A stretch of DNA of 64,000 nt from UBA2377 sp964429385. Lineage in GTDB: Bacteria; Verrucomicrobiota; Verrucomicrobiia; Opitutales; Opitutaceae. This document shows, in pieces, positions 62,267 through 64,000 of the stretch. The stretch is taken from NCBI GenBank assembly GCA_964429385.1, contig CAYSBR010000003.1:62001-126000 (forward strand), read 5' to 3'. Numbering within the stretch: the stretch's first letter is position 1; every line of letters begins with the position of its first letter. Position numbers and translations under genes: made by a program. The notes beneath the pieces are model-generated. The model saw only the letters and a program-made list of their open reading frames with translations, was not told the DNA's origin and did no database searches.

Positions 62267-62575
62267 ATGCAGTCGGCGGATGAGTCATTCGAGAAACTGG
62301 AAGTCTGGCGGCGCTCGCCAAAATTGAGCATCGAGCTTTTATCGCCTGCCCAAAGACCAGATCGCGCGCGCCGGAAACAACATTGCCAAAGGGCGCGAAC
62401 GCAGCGGCAAGGCCGGGTTCCAGCAGTTCCTGGGCTACGCCGGCGTAGCTCGCTCGAAGTCTTGCGCGCCACCGCGCTTGGCCGCATCCCTCAGGAGCGT
62501 GGCAAATCGCTTGTCGCTGAACTGCGCAAGCGATCCCGCGTGATTCACGGACTCATCAAATCCCTCGACCGCTGA
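62267..62575 (+). pseudogene. Frameshifted remnant of a four-helix-bundle (23S rRNA intervening-sequence-type) protein gene
   Basis: In the frame starting at 62267 the start reads ESFEKLEVWRRSPKLSIEL and the end reads SSLEVLRATALGR and RKRSRVIHGLIKSL, while the middle matches the family only one frame on: from about 62337, FYRLPKDQIARAGNNIAKG, then GFQQFLGYA. These are the conserved blocks of the small four-helix-bundle proteins (S23/IVP family), in the right order. Two frameshifts, near 62330 and 62450, are needed to join them, and about ten residues are missing before the DQIARA block. An open frame across the whole piece exists by chance. It lies between rmlB and rmlA; its stop overlaps the rmlA ATG by one base. 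Confidence 0.7.
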
Positions 62576-63495
62576 TGTCTTCACCTAAATTTCAACTTTC
62601 CTCTTCAACTGGCGCGCCCTCCCGCAAAGGCATCATCCTCGCCGGCGGCTCTGGCACCCGCCTCTATCCGCTCACCATCGCGGTCTCCAAGCAGCTCATG
62701 CCGGTTTACGACAAGCCGATGATCTACTATCCGCTGTCGGTGCTGATGCTGTCCGGCATTCGGGAGATTCTCATCATCTCCACCCCGCAGGATCTGCCGC
62801 TTTTCCGCAAGCTGCTGGGCGACGGCGCCAACCTCGGCGTCACCTTCACCTACGCCGAGCAGCCCAGCCCCGACGGGCTGGCCCAGGCTTTCCATATCGC
62901 CGCCGATATCGGGTTCCTCACCGGCAATGAACCGTCTGCCCTGATCCTCGGCGACAACCTGTTCTACGGCCACCATTTCGCGCAGTCGCTGGCGGAAGCT
63001 TCCGCCCGGACCGAGGGCGCCACCATCTTTGGCTACCATGTGGCCAACCCCACCGCCTACGGCGTCGTCGAATTCGCCGCCGACGGCAAGGTGCTCTCAC
63101 TGGAGGAAAAACCGAAGCAGCCGAAATCCAATTACGCGGTGCCGGGCCTGTATTACTACGACCGGGAAGTCGTCTCATTGGCACGCAGCCTGAAACCCTC
63201 CCCCCGCGGTGAGCTGGAGATCACCGATCTCAACCGCCTTTATCTCGAAGCCGGCAACCTGCGCGTCGAACTGCTCGGCCGCGGCACCGCCTGGCTCGAC
63301 ACCGGCACCCACGACTCCCTCATCGAGGCCGCCCAATTTGTCCACGTGCTTGAAAACCGCACCGGCCTCAAGATCGCCTGCATCGAGGAAATTGCTTACA
63401 CGCAGGGCTGGATCGACCGCGCCGGACTCGAGGCCAATATCCGGCAACTCGGCAAATCCTCCTACGGCGAATACCTCAAACGCCTGCTGGGCTGA
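62575..63495 (+). CDS. rfbA: Glucose-1-phosphate thymidylyltransferase
   Basis: 306 residues, near the usual 290-300 with a short N-terminal extension of about 17. The signature KGIILAGGSGTRLYPLT begins at residue 18, followed by KQLMPVYDKPMIYYPLSVLM, FTYAEQPSPDGLAQAF, ILGDNLFYGH and VEFAADGKVLSLEEKP, all typical of RmlA. It makes dTDP-glucose from glucose-1-phosphate and dTTP, the first step for RmlB. The ATG overlaps the stop of the decayed gene upstream (TGATG). It is probably co-transcribed with rmlB. Confidence 0.95.
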   Translation: MSSPKFQLSSSTGAPSRKGIILAGGSGTRLYPLTIAVSKQLMPVYDKPMIYYPLSVLMLSGIREILIISTPQDLPLFRKLLGDGANLGVTFTYAEQPSPDGLAQAFHIAADIGFLTGNEPSALILGDNLFYGHHFAQSLAEASARTEGATIFGYHVANPTAYGVVEFAADGKVLSLEEKPKQPKSNYAVPGLYYYDREVVSLARSLKPSPRGELEITDLNRLYLEAGNLRVELLGRGTAWLDTGTHDSLIEAAQFVHVLENRTGLKIACIEEIAYTQGWIDRAGLEANIRQLGKSSYGEYLKRLLG

Positions 63496-63630
63496 GTGTG
63501 ATCCGCTTTCCGCCACCCGCTGGAGACCACAACGCCCGCAGGCAAAATCCCGCACGTCGAGCCCGGTCGTCACACGCTTTTATCCGTGCAGCCGTCGGCT
63601 CAGGGTGCTTGCTTTTGATCCGACGCCGGC

Positions 63631-64000
63631 ATGCAGGTCTCCTTCATCATCCCGCTTTTCAACTGCCTCTCCCACACCCGGGAGTGCGTTCGCACCTTGC
63701 GGGCTTCCCTGCCGGCCGCCCTACCGCACGAGATCATTCTCGTGGACGATGGCAGCACAGATGGCACGCGTGAATGGTTGGCGACCCTGCCTGCGCGCCC
63801 ATTCAAAGTGGTGCTCAATGAGCGCAACCTCGGCTACGCGGCAGCCAACAACCGCGGCGCGACCGCCGCTCAAGGGACCTTCCTGGCGCTCCTCAACAAT
63901 GACCTTGTGCTCGCTCCCGGTTGGTTGGAGCCGATGATGGCCACCCATGATCGACTTTCCTCCCCCGGTCTCGTGGGCAATATTCAGCGTGATGCGCGGA
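63631..64000 (+). CDS. GT2 glycosyltransferase (partial, 3' end outside window)
   Basis: From the ATG at 63631 the frame is open to the window end (123 codons). It begins MQVSFIIPLFNCLSHTREC and has LVDDGSTDGTREWL, ERNLGYAAANNRGA and LALLNNDLVLAPGWLEP, the full set of N-terminal GT2 motifs including the N-N-D metal site near residue 91. The 135-base gap from rfbA holds no feature I can see. This is probably a rhamnosyltransferase-type GT2 using dTDP-sugar made by the preceding genes, but that is inference. Confidence 0.9.
   Translation, partial: MQVSFIIPLFNCLSHTRECVRTLRASLPAALPHEIILVDDGSTDGTREWLATLPARPFKVVLNERNLGYAAANNRGATAAQGTFLALLNNDLVLAPGWLEPMMATHDRLSSPGLVGNIQRDAR

Noticed and set aside
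62267..62575. Intact 102-residue gene in the frame starting at 62267
   Set aside because: Family-conserved blocks are split across two frames, so the continuous frame is a chance opening over a decayed gene.
1..64000. tRNA, rRNA, CRISPR arrays, riboswitches, prophage or replication origin
   Set aside because: Nothing recognisable was seen on reading; small structured RNAs could be missed without a covariance-model search.

Overview
The window is GC-rich and gene-dense, and it looks like a chromosomal cell-surface glycan locus from a Gram-negative bacterium. I infer Verrucomicrobiota, most likely Opitutales/Opitutaceae. The reasons are a PEP-CTERM protein built from autotransporter-associated beta-strand repeats, a sigma factor/FecR/TonB-receptor trio, many large multidomain glycosyltransferases, and starts that almost never carry a Shine-Dalgarno sequence. 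No rRNA, tRNA, CRISPR array, transposase or phage structural gene was seen, and no stretch over 300 bases lacks a gene.

Positions 1-28,700 hold an array of paralogues. Four polytopic membrane proteins of GT-C type lie at 81, 2146, 11077 and 15454, and a fifth at 25888. They are interleaved with six large soluble glycosyltransferases (4863-11076, 13281-15500, 17662-25730). All six soluble enzymes begin with the same pair of roughly 100-residue modules and end in a GT4 (or degenerate GT4) domain; two also carry two GT2 domains. Nine of the ten membrane proteins of the locus end in a shared domain of about 110 residues with HAPS, TDG, DRG and DWxxW signatures, 12 copies in total. Three membrane genes are divergent from a soluble glycosyltransferase gene. 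The first such intergenic space holds a small helix-turn-helix gene bracketed by two near-identical palindromes.

Positions 28,700-47,700 hold lipid-side and donor genes: a methyltransferase/fatty-acid-desaturase-like pair, a second methyltransferase, two membrane-anchored GT2 enzymes of the polyprenyl-phosphate sugar synthase type, and five more GT-C proteins, including a 1303-residue protein with two GT-C-like halves. Positions 47,765-64,000 hold nucleotide-sugar genes (a CDP-paratose/tyvelose epimerase-like SDR, a second SDR, an RmlD-like reductase, RmlB, RmlA) and GT2 enzymes. A surface-signalling block interrupts them: a PEP-CTERM lectin/beta-strand protein, divergent from an ECF sigma factor, its FecR-type anti-sigma and a TonB-dependent receptor with an STN domain. 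A frameshifted four-helix-bundle gene lies between rmlB and rmlA.

The inferred scheme is this. RmlA, RmlB and the SDRs make activated deoxy-sugars. Soluble GT2/GT4 enzymes build glycans in the cytoplasm. GT2 polyprenyl-phosphate synthases load sugars on a lipid carrier for the GT-C enzymes, which add them on the periplasmic side. No Wzx flippase, Wzy polymerase, ABC exporter or rmlC is inside the window, so the locus probably continues on both sides. Function calls are by family resemblance from reading the protein sequences; acceptor and sugar specificities are not deducible.
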